From contig CAJBFN010000011.1 of NCBI GenBank assembly GCA_903952435.1, positions 1 through 54,645 on the forward strand: 54,645 nucleotides of DNA. Reading direction: 5' to 3'. The position numbers were made by a program, and so were the translations under genes. Shown here piece after piece: positions 1 to 7,309 of the stretch (its first letter is position 1; every line of letters begins with the position of its first letter). The stretch comes from an uncultured bacterium. Lineage in GTDB: Bacteria > Patescibacteriota > Saccharimonadia > Saccharimonadales > Saccharimonadaceae. Below the pieces are notes generated by a model. It did no database searches. It saw only the letters and a list, made by a program, of their open reading frames with translations, and had not been told where the DNA came from.

Positions 1-26
1 AAATAAAACTAATTTAGGATAATTTA

Positions 27-863
27 ATGTCTTTAAAAATAGCATCTTGGAATATTGAAGGAAGATTAACGAATAATGATGTATCGGCACGCAGCACGCC
101 AGACAAAATAATTGCCGAAATCAGAAGCCTGGATGCTGATATATTAATATTGCTTGAGGCACATAATAATTTAAATCTTAATAATCTAGAAGCTCGAAAT
201 AAGCTAGAAGCTATGGGATATAAATTACATAGCGTCACTTATAATGACAAAATGCCAAGCCGCCCAGATGATTTTTATAAAAACCTGTCCCTAATGATAC
301 TAAGTAAAATACCGATAGAAAAACCCGAGACAATACGACTAGCTGATTATCGTAACGCTATCATGGCAACAATCAAAGACCCGGAAACAAACAAAAAGAT
401 TCGTATTATTGGGCTACATTTAGACGATAGAAGCGAGGAGACTAGAGTTAATCAAGTTATAGATTTATCAACCATAATTAATTCATCAAAAGTTCCGACA
501 ATTGCAATGGGAGACTTAAATGCTATGCATGGTGACGATTTTTGGCCAGCACGAATTTTGCAAAACAAATTAGTAAAATTTATGGCACGTTTTATATTTA
601 AAAGTCTTTCTTTGCGAACTACCGAAATGGCCCGTGGTGAAGCATTAAGCCTATTACAATATAGTACTAATTTAATCGATGCTGACCCAAGACATCAACC
701 AACAACTACGCCAAAAGTGCGTAAATATGATTTTTTACCAAGCATCAGACTAATCCAAATCGACCACATTTTTGCATCACCAAATATAAAAATTAATAAC
801 TTCCAGATATCAAAAGATGGCGGCGCAGACCATCGCGCAATCTCGGCAACTATTAGCCTTTAA
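27..863 (+). CDS. Endonuclease/exonuclease/phosphatase (EEP) family protein
   Basis: A 278-residue protein with the EEP (DNase I/ExoIII-like) metal-dependent phosphoesterase motifs in order: SWNIEG (N9, E11), LLEAH (E44), GLHLDD (H131), MGDLNAM (D163, N165), IDHIF (D246, H247) and GADHRAI (D268, H269). These are the usual metal ligands and the general-base histidine, so it should be active. No signal peptide or membrane segment is visible, so it probably acts in the cytoplasm. The EEP fold serves DNA repair nucleases, RNA deadenylases and lipid phosphatases alike, so the substrate cannot be assigned. The start is the first ATG in the window; there is no convincing ribosome-binding site, and the true start could lie further left. 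Confidence 0.8.
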   Translation: MSLKIASWNIEGRLTNNDVSARSTPDKIIAEIRSLDADILILLEAHNNLNLNNLEARNKLEAMGYKLHSVTYNDKMPSRPDDFYKNLSLMILSKIPIEKPETIRLADYRNAIMATIKDPETNKKIRIIGLHLDDRSEETRVNQVIDLSTIINSSKVPTIAMGDLNAMHGDDFWPARILQNKLVKFMARFIFKSLSLRTTEMARGEALSLLQYSTNLIDADPRHQPTTTPKVRKYDFLPSIRLIQIDHIFASPNIKINNFQISKDGGADHRAISATISL

Positions 864-931
864 TTAAAAATCACTAATTAAATTTACATCTTGAGACAAC
901 TAGCCAATTAGTGTACAATTTGTAATGTTAT

Positions 932-1003
932 TGGGATGTCGCCAAGTGGTAAGGCACTGGTTTTTGGTACCAGCATTCGGGGGTCCGAATCCCTCCATCC
1001 CAG
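932..1003 (+). tRNA. tRNA-Gln (TTG)
   Basis: The acceptor arms TGGGATG (932-938) and CATCCCA (996-1002) pair fully, with discriminator G1003 and an encoded CCA at 1004-1006. The anticodon stem CTGGT/ACCAG holds a loop with anticodon TTG, giving glutamine. The D arm and the T arm with its TTCGAAT-like loop are intact. A hairpin terminator follows directly. Confidence 0.93.
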
Positions 1004-1015
1004 CCAAAATAAAAC

Positions 1016-1045
1016 AACGACCTTTTTTGGTCGTTATTTTATTTT
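1016..1045 (+). terminator. Rho-independent terminator after tRNA-Gln
   Basis: Arms AACGACC (1016-1022) and GGTCGTT (1029-1035) flank a T-rich loop and are followed by an ATTTTATTTT tract. It ends the tRNA-Gln transcript. Confidence 0.75.
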
Positions 1046-1052
1046 AACCGGC

Positions 1053-1110
1053 ATGGTCGGGATCCGGACCGCCGAATTCTTTTGCAAAGCAAAAGTTCGG
1101 CGGTTCGGCG
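1053..1110. repeat. tRNA-linked foldback element D
   Basis: A near-perfect inverted repeat: ACCGCCGAA (1068-1076) pairs with TTCGGCGGT (1096-1104), and inside it CTTTTGC (1079-1085) pairs with GCAAAAG (1089-1095). The left flank reads like a decayed minus-strand tRNA 3' end (CCA complement, acceptor, T stem). Three other tRNA loci in the window carry elements built the same way around a TTTGC/GCAAA core, near 19917, 30069 and 33421. The rest of 1111-1195 shows nothing recognisable. Confidence 0.55.
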
Positions 1111-1195
1111 TAACGCAGTTTGTCAAAATTAGCTTGCTCATTTTAAAAACAAGCAGAGAGGCGAGATTTATGGAGCAATATCCCTCAACTCCATT

Positions 1196-1861
1196 CTAAA
1201 CTCTTATCTCTTCAAAAAACCTATCTCCAGATTCTGCTAATTTTATTATTTCCTTAACGCCAGGTATTAATTTAACATTTACCAAATCTTTTTTTGCCAC
1301 CCACATAGCAGAATCACTAATTAAAACTTCTTTTTTAATAACAGCCGAAAATATATGAGCTAATAAATCCGATATTAAAACGTTTTTTATATAAATCTTT
1401 AGATAAATATCGCCAACATGTTTCATCTTTTTATATTTAATCCCAGTCTTCTCATAAAGCTCCCTGGTAGCAGAGTCCAGAATATTACTGTCTTTATTGG
1501 AATGTATTTTACCAAGCGGAAGGCCATAATGATTTATATATGGCTGCTTAAGCCTCTTTGTCAATAAAATATTTCCGTTACCATCATTGACTAAAATTGC
1601 CGTTGTAATTTTAGGTTGACTATTTATTTTTATGCTACTACTGGTATGCTCAACATAACTCAAGCCTTTTAAGCTAAGTCTGTAAAGTTTATCTATTTTC
1701 TCGACATGTCCAGATAATACCAATCTGTTAAGATGATAGGCATATAGATTGCTATCTACATTTTCTGGGCGCATCTCACTATACCTGGCGTATTCATTAA
1801 AGACTAAAACCCGCATTATGCTTTTTTGTATATGATGCTCGATTATATTTTGCTCAAACAT
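1196..1861 (-). CDS. Winged-helix/Nudix-fold protein with degenerate Nudix box
   Basis: A 221-residue protein. Residues about 10-75 look like a winged-helix DNA-binding domain (helix-rich, then an LVLSGHVEKIDKLYRLSLKG wing-like segment). Residues about 84-215 look like a Nudix fold with the partial box RELYEKTG (133-140). The box is degenerate: the REUXEE glutamate pair is E-K, and the upstream G-x5-E part is not conserved, so catalysis is doubtful. NrtR-type regulators also join a Nudix sensor to a winged helix, but in the opposite order. It is plausibly a nucleotide-responsive regulator; a weak hydrolase is the alternative. A GGGGG-containing ribosome-binding site precedes the ATG. It is divergent from the ParB-like gene. 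Confidence 0.65.
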   Translation of the reverse strand: MFEQNIIEHHIQKSIMRVLVFNEYARYSEMRPENVDSNLYAYHLNRLVLSGHVEKIDKLYRLSLKGLSYVEHTSSSIKINSQPKITTAILVNDGNGNILLTKRLKQPYINHYGLPLGKIHSNKDSNILDSATRELYEKTGIKYKKMKHVGDIYLKIYIKNVLISDLLAHIFSAVIKKEVLISDSAMWVAKKDLVNVKLIPGVKEIIKLAESGDRFFEEIRV

Positions 1862-1943
1862 ATTTGACTCAAGACCCCCTGTCTATATCCATATTTTATC
1901 ATCAAGTATCATCAAAACATAAAGATAAAAATAAAGGAGTTTT

Positions 1944-2543
1944 ATGGAAATACTAAATTTTATGCCAGCCGAACAATTAATCGAAAAAGTACGCAATACT
2001 ACAATGCTAAATAACAAATCAGTCTATCCATATAAGGATGCTCAAATAAGGATTGATGATATGCAAATCGATGATTTTTTACCTACTCAATTGTATATAC
2101 TAAAAGACCATCTTGAAAAACAGAAAGAGTTAAGGGATTGCATATTAGAGAAAGGTCACGACACATTAAGGCTTTACGGTAGCATTTTATTAAGAAATGC
2201 AGGCGTGTCAATCGGAATGATGCCACCCATAGTCGAAGATGACCATGAATTTGGGCCCTGTCTACTTGATGGGACTCACAGAGCCTACTTAGCCAGACAA
2301 TTGGGCATCAAAAGCCTTGCCGTACTTCGAATATGCGGCGTGCCAAAGGAAATGCCGATGATACCGCTGCCGAATCAATGGAATGAAATAATTGAATATG
2401 AAGTAATACCTAACGATAAAAGCAAGAAGAAACGCTACCGAGACTTGCCAAATAAATATGATTATTATCGTGACTTTTCGGAAATAACTGGCATAGGTAA
2501 AGACCCTAGATCAGAAATGATAATAGAGGCAAGAAATGTCTGA
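1944..2543 (+). CDS. ParB/sulfiredoxin-like domain protein
   Basis: A 199-residue protein with the signature LLDGTHRAYLARQLG (residues 107-121), which resembles the DG-x-HR motif of the ParB N-terminal/sulfiredoxin nucleotide-binding fold. It sits after a beta-rich segment, as expected for that fold. There is no helix-turn-helix DNA-binding half, so it is not a chromosome-partition ParB; ParB-like folds also occur in nucleases, kinases and CTPases. A good ribosome-binding site (AAAGGAG) precedes the ATG. Its end overlaps the next gene by 8 bases, so the two are probably translationally coupled. The biochemical role is unknown. Confidence 0.6.
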   Translation: MEILNFMPAEQLIEKVRNTTMLNNKSVYPYKDAQIRIDDMQIDDFLPTQLYILKDHLEKQKELRDCILEKGHDTLRLYGSILLRNAGVSIGMMPPIVEDDHEFGPCLLDGTHRAYLARQLGIKSLAVLRICGVPKEMPMIPLPNQWNEIIEYEVIPNDKSKKKRYRDLPNKYDYYRDFSEITGIGKDPRSEMIIEARNV

Positions 2544-3006
2544 TAATAATAAAAAGATTTTATACATTGACCTAGATGGTGTCATTGTCGATTTTAATAG
2601 TAGCATTAATAAATTATCTAATAAACACAAATTAAAATATTCAGATAGATACGATGAAGCACCTGGTATATTTAAACTTATGGAGCCAATCCCGGGCGCC
2701 ATAAAAGCTGTAAAAGAGCTATCTAGTCATTATGATGTATTTATCTTATCTACAGCCCCATGGAATAATCATGGCGCCTGGAGCGACAAGATAAAATGGG
2801 TTAAAAAACATTTTGGACAAAACGCTGATAATATATTTTATAAAAAAATGATATTAAGCCCACGTAAAGATTTGAATCTTGGTGATATATTAATAGACGA
2901 CAGAACTAAAAATGGCGCTGACCAATTTAGAGGCGAGTTGATATTATTTGGATCAGAAAAATTTTCTAACTGGGACGTAGTAATTGATTATTTGATTAAT
3001 ACTTAA
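2536..3006 (+). CDS. 5'(3')-deoxyribonucleotidase-like HAD phosphatase
   Basis: A 156-residue HAD-superfamily protein of the NT5C type. Motif I is IDLDGVIVDF (D12 nucleophile, D14), motif II is LSTAP (about 71-75) and motif IV is DILIDDRTKNG (D121, D122). The AAPG-like cap region and the STAPW segment match the deoxyribonucleotide 5'-nucleotidase family, which dephosphorylates dNMPs. Length is slightly short but complete. It begins inside the 3' end of the ParB-like gene with a GAGG ribosome-binding site, so both probably come from one message. It may adjust nucleotide pools or hydrolyse modified nucleotides. Confidence 0.8.
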   Translation: MSDNNKKILYIDLDGVIVDFNSSINKLSNKHKLKYSDRYDEAPGIFKLMEPIPGAIKAVKELSSHYDVFILSTAPWNNHGAWSDKIKWVKKHFGQNADNIFYKKMILSPRKDLNLGDILIDDRTKNGADQFRGELILFGSEKFSNWDVVIDYLINT

Positions 3007-3731
3007 TTAACTTTTGCTATAACCCCTATGTATCTTGCCGATACCGACCTAGGCAGTATATTAAAGAAGGTCCCAAAACCATTAATAACCTTTTCGATAA
3101 ATCTATACTTCCAACCACTTTTTGTTACGAATCTAAAATAAAAATTACCAACATAATCGGCAGTTTTAATATCATATTTCAGTTCATTAATATAATTAGT
3201 GATGTTTTTTAGCGACATAGCATTAGATTTGTGACTTTTTAATATATCTGGCTCAAATATGCCATATAGTATACGATAAAGTGATGAATTCAAATTCGGC
3301 ACCTCTATAACACAAAAACCATCGATCGCCGTCATAGCCAATTGCTTATCTACCATCTCGTGCCAATTATTAAAATGCTCGATAAAGCCAAACGAACAAA
3401 CTAGATTATATTGCTTATCGGGCTTATTAACCAAAAAATCACCTTTTTCTAGGCTACCAATTTTAAACCCCTTAGAGGTAAGCCAATCAGCCATAGTCGC
3501 AGTCTTTTCAGATAAATCGATACCATTTAATTCATAGCCCTTGCTGCCTAACAAGACTAGAAATTTGCCAGGATAACAGCCAATCTCAAAACAACTAAGG
3601 CCTTCGCCAGGACAAATTTGACCATCCAACCATCTACATATTGGATGATTATCTGATGATGCGCATATGTCTGTATGACGCCAATGCTTCTCCCAATATT
3701 CGCCGTCCGCCACTGATTCTGATTTTTGCAT
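3003..3731 (-). CDS. Class I SAM-dependent methyltransferase
   Basis: A 242-residue protein with SAM-binding motif I CFEIGCYPGKF (residues 47-57) and the acidic end of beta-2 at LNGIDLS (D72), followed by LVCSFGFIEHF and the VIEVPN strand typical of Methyltransf_11/23 proteins. The C-terminal 70 residues are variable and basic and may bind the substrate. The substrate cannot be inferred. It converges on the nucleotidase gene, whose stop overlaps its own by 4 bases. A TATGAT-like -10 element lies 11 bases before the ATG, and no ribosome-binding site is evident, so the mRNA may have almost no leader. Confidence 0.8.
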   Translation of the reverse strand: MQKSESVADGEYWEKHWRHTDICASSDNHPICRWLDGQICPGEGLSCFEIGCYPGKFLVLLGSKGYELNGIDLSEKTATMADWLTSKGFKIGSLEKGDFLVNKPDKQYNLVCSFGFIEHFNNWHEMVDKQLAMTAIDGFCVIEVPNLNSSLYRILYGIFEPDILKSHKSNAMSLKNITNYINELKYDIKTADYVGNFYFRFVTKSGWKYRFIEKVINGFGTFFNILPRSVSARYIGVIAKVN

Positions 3732-3784
3732 AAAACCAGCTTATCATATCTAAAGATAGAGTAAAATATAATTTTATAAAATCA

Positions 3785-3813
3785 TTGACGGCGCATATTT
3801 TATGTTGTAATAT
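3785..3813 (+). promoter_or_regulatory. Sigma-70 promoter for the 3891 gene
   Basis: TTGACG (3785-3790) and TAATAT (3808-3813) are separated by exactly 17 bases. A leader of about 70 bases follows, with a weak hairpin AATCG...CGAT trailed by a T run, then a ribosome-binding site AAAGGAC before the ATG at 3891. Confidence 0.7.
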
Positions 3814-3890
3814 ACAGCCAATCGGTTGAGCGATATTTTTTATTACTCCTGATTGTAACTCAAAATTTTATAAAAGGACGGTGTTGTTAA

Positions 3891-4430
3891 ATGTCAGAGG
3901 CAAAAAAGCCTAAAATGGAGACCAAGCGCCCAGGATGTCGTTGTAAAAGAGTATCAATGCTAATTGATGCGACTACAACTAAAGAAAAAGTAGAAGCATA
4001 CAACCATTTAACATTGATGATGAAGGATATCTTAAATGATATACTAATCAATCATAATAAGCATAAAATCCATCAGGATTTAAAGATTACCCTGGAGATA
4101 CGTGAGAAAAATCATGAATCATATATCCTTTATGAAGAGCCCGGTTATTTCATTGCGTGGACACTCAATGGAGTCGCAAAATTTGAAGATGGTTTCTTTA
4201 AAGGATATGTTAAATTTATCAATATCAACCCGGAAAATAAACTTGCGAGCCTACAGCATTGCTATTGTGAAGATAATGCTGTGGACTTTCTGACTCTTGC
4301 AGATATAGTGCGTTCTATTATAGAAGATAAGTCAGTCCTACTTGGCTTTTCTGATTCTAATGTAATAGTCTTACGCGAAAAATCCGAAGACTGCATGAGG
4401 CTTGCTAACTTTCTTAAGCAGGCGTTATAA
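3891..4430 (+). CDS. Conserved hypothetical cytoplasmic protein
   Basis: A 179-residue protein that I do not recognise. It starts with a polar, basic tail holding a GCRCKR cluster (residues about 15-20), followed by a helical segment (about 30-60) and a mixed alpha/beta domain. No signal peptide, membrane segment or enzyme motif is visible. It is a single-gene unit: a strong promoter at 3785-3813, a short leader, a clear ribosome-binding site (AAAGGAC) and a strong terminator directly after the stop. That arrangement suggests abundant or regulated expression. The CRC motif might bind a metal, but two cysteines alone are weak evidence. Confidence 0.7.
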   Translation: MSEAKKPKMETKRPGCRCKRVSMLIDATTTKEKVEAYNHLTLMMKDILNDILINHNKHKIHQDLKITLEIREKNHESYILYEEPGYFIAWTLNGVAKFEDGFFKGYVKFININPENKLASLQHCYCEDNAVDFLTLADIVRSIIEDKSVLLGFSDSNVIVLREKSEDCMRLANFLKQAL

Positions 4431-4442
4431 AAATTTAAGTTA

Positions 4443-4472
4443 AAGGGCCCTAATAAAGGGCCCTTTTTAATT
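4443..4472 (+). terminator. Rho-independent terminator
   Basis: Perfect arms AAGGGCCC (4443-4450) and GGGCCCTT (4458-4465) are followed by a T run. It ends the 3891 transcript and may also act on the opposite strand for the gene at 4484. Confidence 0.88.
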
Positions 4473-4483
4473 ATCTCAAAAAA

Positions 4484-5032
4484 TTATTTCATATCAAAAA
4501 ATTCAGAATCTTTTGTTGCGTCCCCAAGATACACAGACCTAAGACCAATGCTATCAGAGCCATAATCCCAATATTGGATCCTGGCGCCACTTCCCTCACT
4601 GGCACCATTACTATATTGATACCAAATCATTGTTTTACCATTATCGGCAGTTAATTTGTCTTTCGATGAATCTAGTAATGTTATACCAAGAGGTAATTTA
4701 ATCTTGCCATCCATAGTTAATAATTTTATCTCTGTTGGATACTTATCCTTGCGACTTCGGTAACTGCCTACTATGTTCTCGACCACGCGCTCGTTTCGCA
4801 TAACTAATGACATTTTTGTTGATAACTCGCGAGATCTAGCAATCTCAGCAGATTCGTAGCCAACCGGCTTAAAAACATTAAAGGCCACTACCGTCAAAAC
4901 AGACATCACAACTAAGGCGATAGCGCTAATGATTATGATCTTTTTCTTTTTGCCCCATTTTTCATAAGATTCGGCAATCTCTTGCAAATCTTCTGGGCTA
5001 ATTTTATTTTTTGGACGCTTTTTGAAAATCAT
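4484..5032 (-). CDS. Single-pass membrane protein, pseudopilin-like exterior domain
   Basis: A 182-residue protein with a basic cytoplasmic head (residues 1-31), one membrane helix (about 32-54) and an exterior domain. The exterior part has a helix followed by a YPTEIKLL segment and a beta-rich tail containing WYQYSNG and IQYWDYGSDS. That pattern resembles the globular domains of type IV pilins and pseudopilins, but there is no G|F-x4-E prepilin peptidase site, so it would not be processed as one. A TATACT -10 lies about 30 bases upstream. The function is unknown; the pilin resemblance is only a structural guess. Confidence 0.6.
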   Translation of the reverse strand: MIFKKRPKNKISPEDLQEIAESYEKWGKKKKIIIISAIALVVMSVLTVVAFNVFKPVGYESAEIARSRELSTKMSLVMRNERVVENIVGSYRSRKDKYPTEIKLLTMDGKIKLPLGITLLDSSKDKLTADNGKTMIWYQYSNGASEGSGARIQYWDYGSDSIGLRSVYLGDATKDSEFFDMK

Positions 5033-5272
5033 AAATAACCTAACTTTTTCTAATTATCTTATGCTTAGTATACCAAAATTTAATATATAGATAAAATGTT
5101 GTTATTTTTATCATTCCCCTTGTGCTTTTATGCACCCCGGCGTAAAGTAGCAATAAGCGAAGTTACAAAAACAAACATGTACACCACAAAAATGTAATGT
5201 ATCGCTATACGATATCCACCACAACCCCCGCATACTGCGGGGTTCCTTATTGCCAAAATTTTATTATAGAGC

Positions 5273-5379
5273 AGTCGAAGATATTACTATCCAGGATAAT
5301 CTGCAGCCCAAGTCTGACAAGGCGCCGGGGCCCTTGTTCAGACCTGGAGCGAAGCCTATCTTAAATAGTAATGACTGAG
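5273..5379. ncRNA. Candidate structured RNA (long imperfect hairpin)
   Basis: The 366-base gap 5033-5398 holds no gene. It contains a rod-like fold: CAGTC/GACTG, then TTACTAT/ATAGTAA, then GATA/TATC, then an inner stem in which GTCTGACAAGG pairs with CCTTGTTCAGAC around a GC-rich loop (CGCCGGGGC). The internal loop (ATCTGCAGC opposite AGCGAAGC) gives a rod with a central bubble, loosely like 6S RNA but shorter. It could be transcribed from either strand; on the minus strand it follows trmD. A second hairpin, CCCCGC/GCGGGG, lies near 5225-5243. I could not match it to SRP RNA, RNase P RNA or tmRNA. Confidence 0.35.
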
Positions 5380-5398
5380 AATACGAACTAAATCTAGG

Positions 5399-6052
5399 CT
5401 ATTCTGCTTTTAACGAATTTTCGGCGCGCCATTTGGCGATTTCGGCGTGATTACCACTGATTAAAACTTTTGGCACTTCCAAACCTTTAAAGACTTCTGG
5501 CCGAGTATACTGAGGAAACTCTAAAGTTTCACCGTCGCTGAAACTTTCAATTGCAGCACTATTCTCGCCACCCAGGACTCCCGGTATCAAGCGTACTATG
5601 CTATCAATAATCGTCATAGCAGGCAGTTCACCACCCGTCAGTACATAATCGCCGACACTAATATAATAATCAACCAGATTCATCACACGTTCATCTACGC
5701 CCTCATAACGACCGCAGATAAAAATATAGCCATCTTTACTATTTGCAAAATTCTGCGCCGCAAGCTGCTTCCAGCGCTGTCCACGGGGTGTCGTTAATAT
5801 AACCTTGGCGCTAGGATCATGTTTTTTGGCATCGCTAATAGCTGCCGTCAAAGGCTCAATCATCAGAAGCATGCCATCACCACCACCGTATGGCGTATCA
5901 TCGACTTGCTTGCGCGGACCTAGTCCAAAATCTCGCAAATTAATCAAACGAAAATCAACTGCCTGTTGTTTTTGCGCTTTCCACATCATCGAGCTATTTA
6001 AAACGCCTTCAAACATTTCAGGAAATAATGTAATTACTTGAATTTTTATCAT
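5399..6052 (-). CDS. trmD: tRNA (guanine-N1-)-methyltransferase TrmD
   Basis: A 217-residue SPOUT methyltransferase that makes m1G37 in tRNAs with G36, preventing +1 frameshifts. Family hallmarks are present: the FPEMFEG start, DDTPYGGGDGMLL, CGRYEGVDERV (SAM-binding knot) and GDYVLTGGELPAM, then the ESF...LEFPQYTRPEVF stretch. Length is slightly below the usual 240-250, mostly from a short C terminus. It lies downstream of khpA and rpsP as in many bacteria, but rimM and rplS are missing from the cluster. A terminator and an AT-rich possible promoter separate it from khpA. Confidence 0.96.
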   Translation of the reverse strand: MIKIQVITLFPEMFEGVLNSSMMWKAQKQQAVDFRLINLRDFGLGPRKQVDDTPYGGGDGMLLMIEPLTAAISDAKKHDPSAKVILTTPRGQRWKQLAAQNFANSKDGYIFICGRYEGVDERVMNLVDYYISVGDYVLTGGELPAMTIIDSIVRLIPGVLGGENSAAIESFSDGETLEFPQYTRPEVFKGLEVPKVLISGNHAEIAKWRAENSLKAE

Positions 6053-6072
6053 CAGATATAATGATAACCTAA

Positions 6073-6103
6073 AACCACAAAAAAACCACCCCCAAGGGTG
6101 GTT
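6073..6103 (-). terminator. Intra-operon terminator between khpA and trmD
   Basis: Read on the minus strand, AACCACCC (6096-6103) pairs with GGGTGGTT (6084-6091) and is followed by a run of seven T and a further T-rich tract. It lies just before the trmD start, so rpsP-khpA transcription should mostly stop here. Confidence 0.75.
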
Positions 6104-6198
6104 CGTTTGACATATAAATCTCTCAACAATTATATTGTTGCTCGCATAGAGCTTTATTCTTCTCGCAGTTCAGACAATTTGTCTGTAACTGTTTATGA

Positions 6199-6600
6199 TT
6201 ATATATCGAGGTCGTCTAGTTCTGCAAGCTCTTCGCGAGTGGTTTTTGCATAATCAGATTCGTTTTCCACAGTTTCATCTGTTGAATTGTTCACAGGCTC
6301 GCTTTCGGTCGTTTCTGATGGCGTTGTATTGTTTTCGCGTGGACCTTGTTGCTCATCGGTATTTACAATTTTTAAGTTGTAACGAGCGTCATTTTTAGTA
6401 CCAAGTGCGCGTAAAAGCGTTCGCAAGCTTTGAGCGGTAACACCGCGCTTACCAATAACTCGGCCTAGATCCTCTGGATTTACTGTAAGTGTTAATAAAA
6501 CACCTTTTTCGTCAACTGATCGTTCGACAACGACGTCGTCAGGATGCCCGACGAGTGATTTAACTGTATATTCTACGAATTGTTGGTCTATTGTTGACAT
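6199..6600 (-). CDS. khpA: KH-domain RNA-binding protein KhpA
   Basis: A 133-residue protein. Residues 1-78 are a type II KH domain with the GxxG loop in VIGKRGVTAQSLRTLL, matching KhpA, which binds RNA, often with KhpB, and affects sRNA function and cell growth. An unusual acidic, Thr/Ser/Glu-rich tail of about 55 residues follows, ending in an E/D-rich helix; typical KhpA proteins are only about 75-85 residues. It lies just downstream of rpsP in the same orientation, the classical position. The tail is probably disordered and may contact other proteins. Confidence 0.92.
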   Translation of the reverse strand: MSTIDQQFVEYTVKSLVGHPDDVVVERSVDEKGVLLTLTVNPEDLGRVIGKRGVTAQSLRTLLRALGTKNDARYNLKIVNTDEQQGPRENNTTPSETTESEPVNNSTDETVENESDYAKTTREELAELDDLDI

Positions 6601-6656
6601 AATGCCCCCTTGCCTGTTCGGCCAATACTGTTAATAGTTTAATTGTAGCACTTTTG

Positions 6657-7040
6657 TTATTCAGCAACAGTAGGTTCGACTTCAGCGATTTCTTCAACTA
6701 CAGCTGGCTCTTCGACAACCTCAACCTTTGGTTGATTTTTGCGAAGTTTATCGGAATTTTTAATAGCACTAGTCTTTTTGTCGCTTTTAACTACCCATTT
6801 TGGCAATTTAACACCGGCATCAGCCAATAATTTAATAACTCGTGGTGATGGCTGTGCGCCGTTATCTAGATATTTTTGAGCAGTCTCAACCTGAATTTTG
6901 ACTTCCTTAGTATGGGGGTTGTATGTGCCGACATAAGCAACAACACGACCACTTAATGGATGTCGTTGAGATTCCTGAACAGCCACTCGGTAGACTGCAT
7001 AGCCTGTGCGGCCAACACGTTGCAAACGGATTGCTAGCAT
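6657..7040 (-). CDS. rpsP: 30S ribosomal protein bS16
   Basis: A 127-residue protein beginning MLAIRLQRVGRTGYAVYRVAVQ, followed by GRVVAYVGTYNP and a DAGVKLPKWVV segment, the bS16 core that helps assemble the 30S body. A C-terminal extension of about 45 residues is rich in Lys, then Glu, Val and Ala, and is longer than in most bacteria. First gene of the rpsP-khpA-trmD set, with an AAGGAA ribosome-binding site upstream. Confidence 0.96.
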   Translation of the reverse strand: MLAIRLQRVGRTGYAVYRVAVQESQRHPLSGRVVAYVGTYNPHTKEVKIQVETAQKYLDNGAQPSPRVIKLLADAGVKLPKWVVKSDKKTSAIKNSDKLRKNQPKVEVVEEPAVVEEIAEVEPTVAE

Positions 7041-7156
7041 TTTGTTATTATTTCCTTCTTCTTATCTTTAAAATTAATTTTTAACTCTTTGACAATATTA
7101 CACTGTTTTACATCTGATGTCAATCAGTTAAAATTGCCATTTTTTATAACCCAACC

Positions 7157-7185
7157 TTGACATTTTATTACGTTTATGCTATTAT
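7157..7185 (+). promoter_or_regulatory. Strong sigma-70 promoter for the 7310 gene
   Basis: TTGACA (7157-7162), a 17-base spacer and TATTAT (7180-7185) preceded by TGC (extended -10). Transcription should begin near 7192, giving a leader of about 118 bases. The leader holds a hairpin AGTAAAC/GTTTACT (about 7198-7216), a TGGCC/GGCC hairpin with a T run (about 7259-7276) that resembles a terminator, and a ribosome-binding site AAAAGGAGG before the ATG. Confidence 0.82.
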
Positions 7186-7226
7186 GTTGTTAATGCAAGT
7201 AAACAAGGAGTTTACTAGCACGTTAA

Positions 7227-7240
7227 AAAATCAGTTACTT
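7227..7240. repeat. Left arm of inverted repeat flanking the 7310 gene
   Basis: AAAATCAGTTACTT in the leader is the exact reverse complement of the 14 bases at 7951-7964, which begin on the last base of the stop codon. The two arms enclose the coding region and could pair in the mRNA. Confidence 0.7.
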
Positions 7241-7309
7241 ACTTTTACCTTGGTAGACTGGCCTTTTGGCCTTTTTATAAAAAATTATTAAAAGGAGGTT
7301 GTTTTTTTA

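Noticed and set aside
936-1199. An 87-residue open reading frame over tRNA-Gln
   Set aside because: It begins inside the tRNA, crosses the terminator and the foldback element, and has no ribosome-binding site or recognisable protein.
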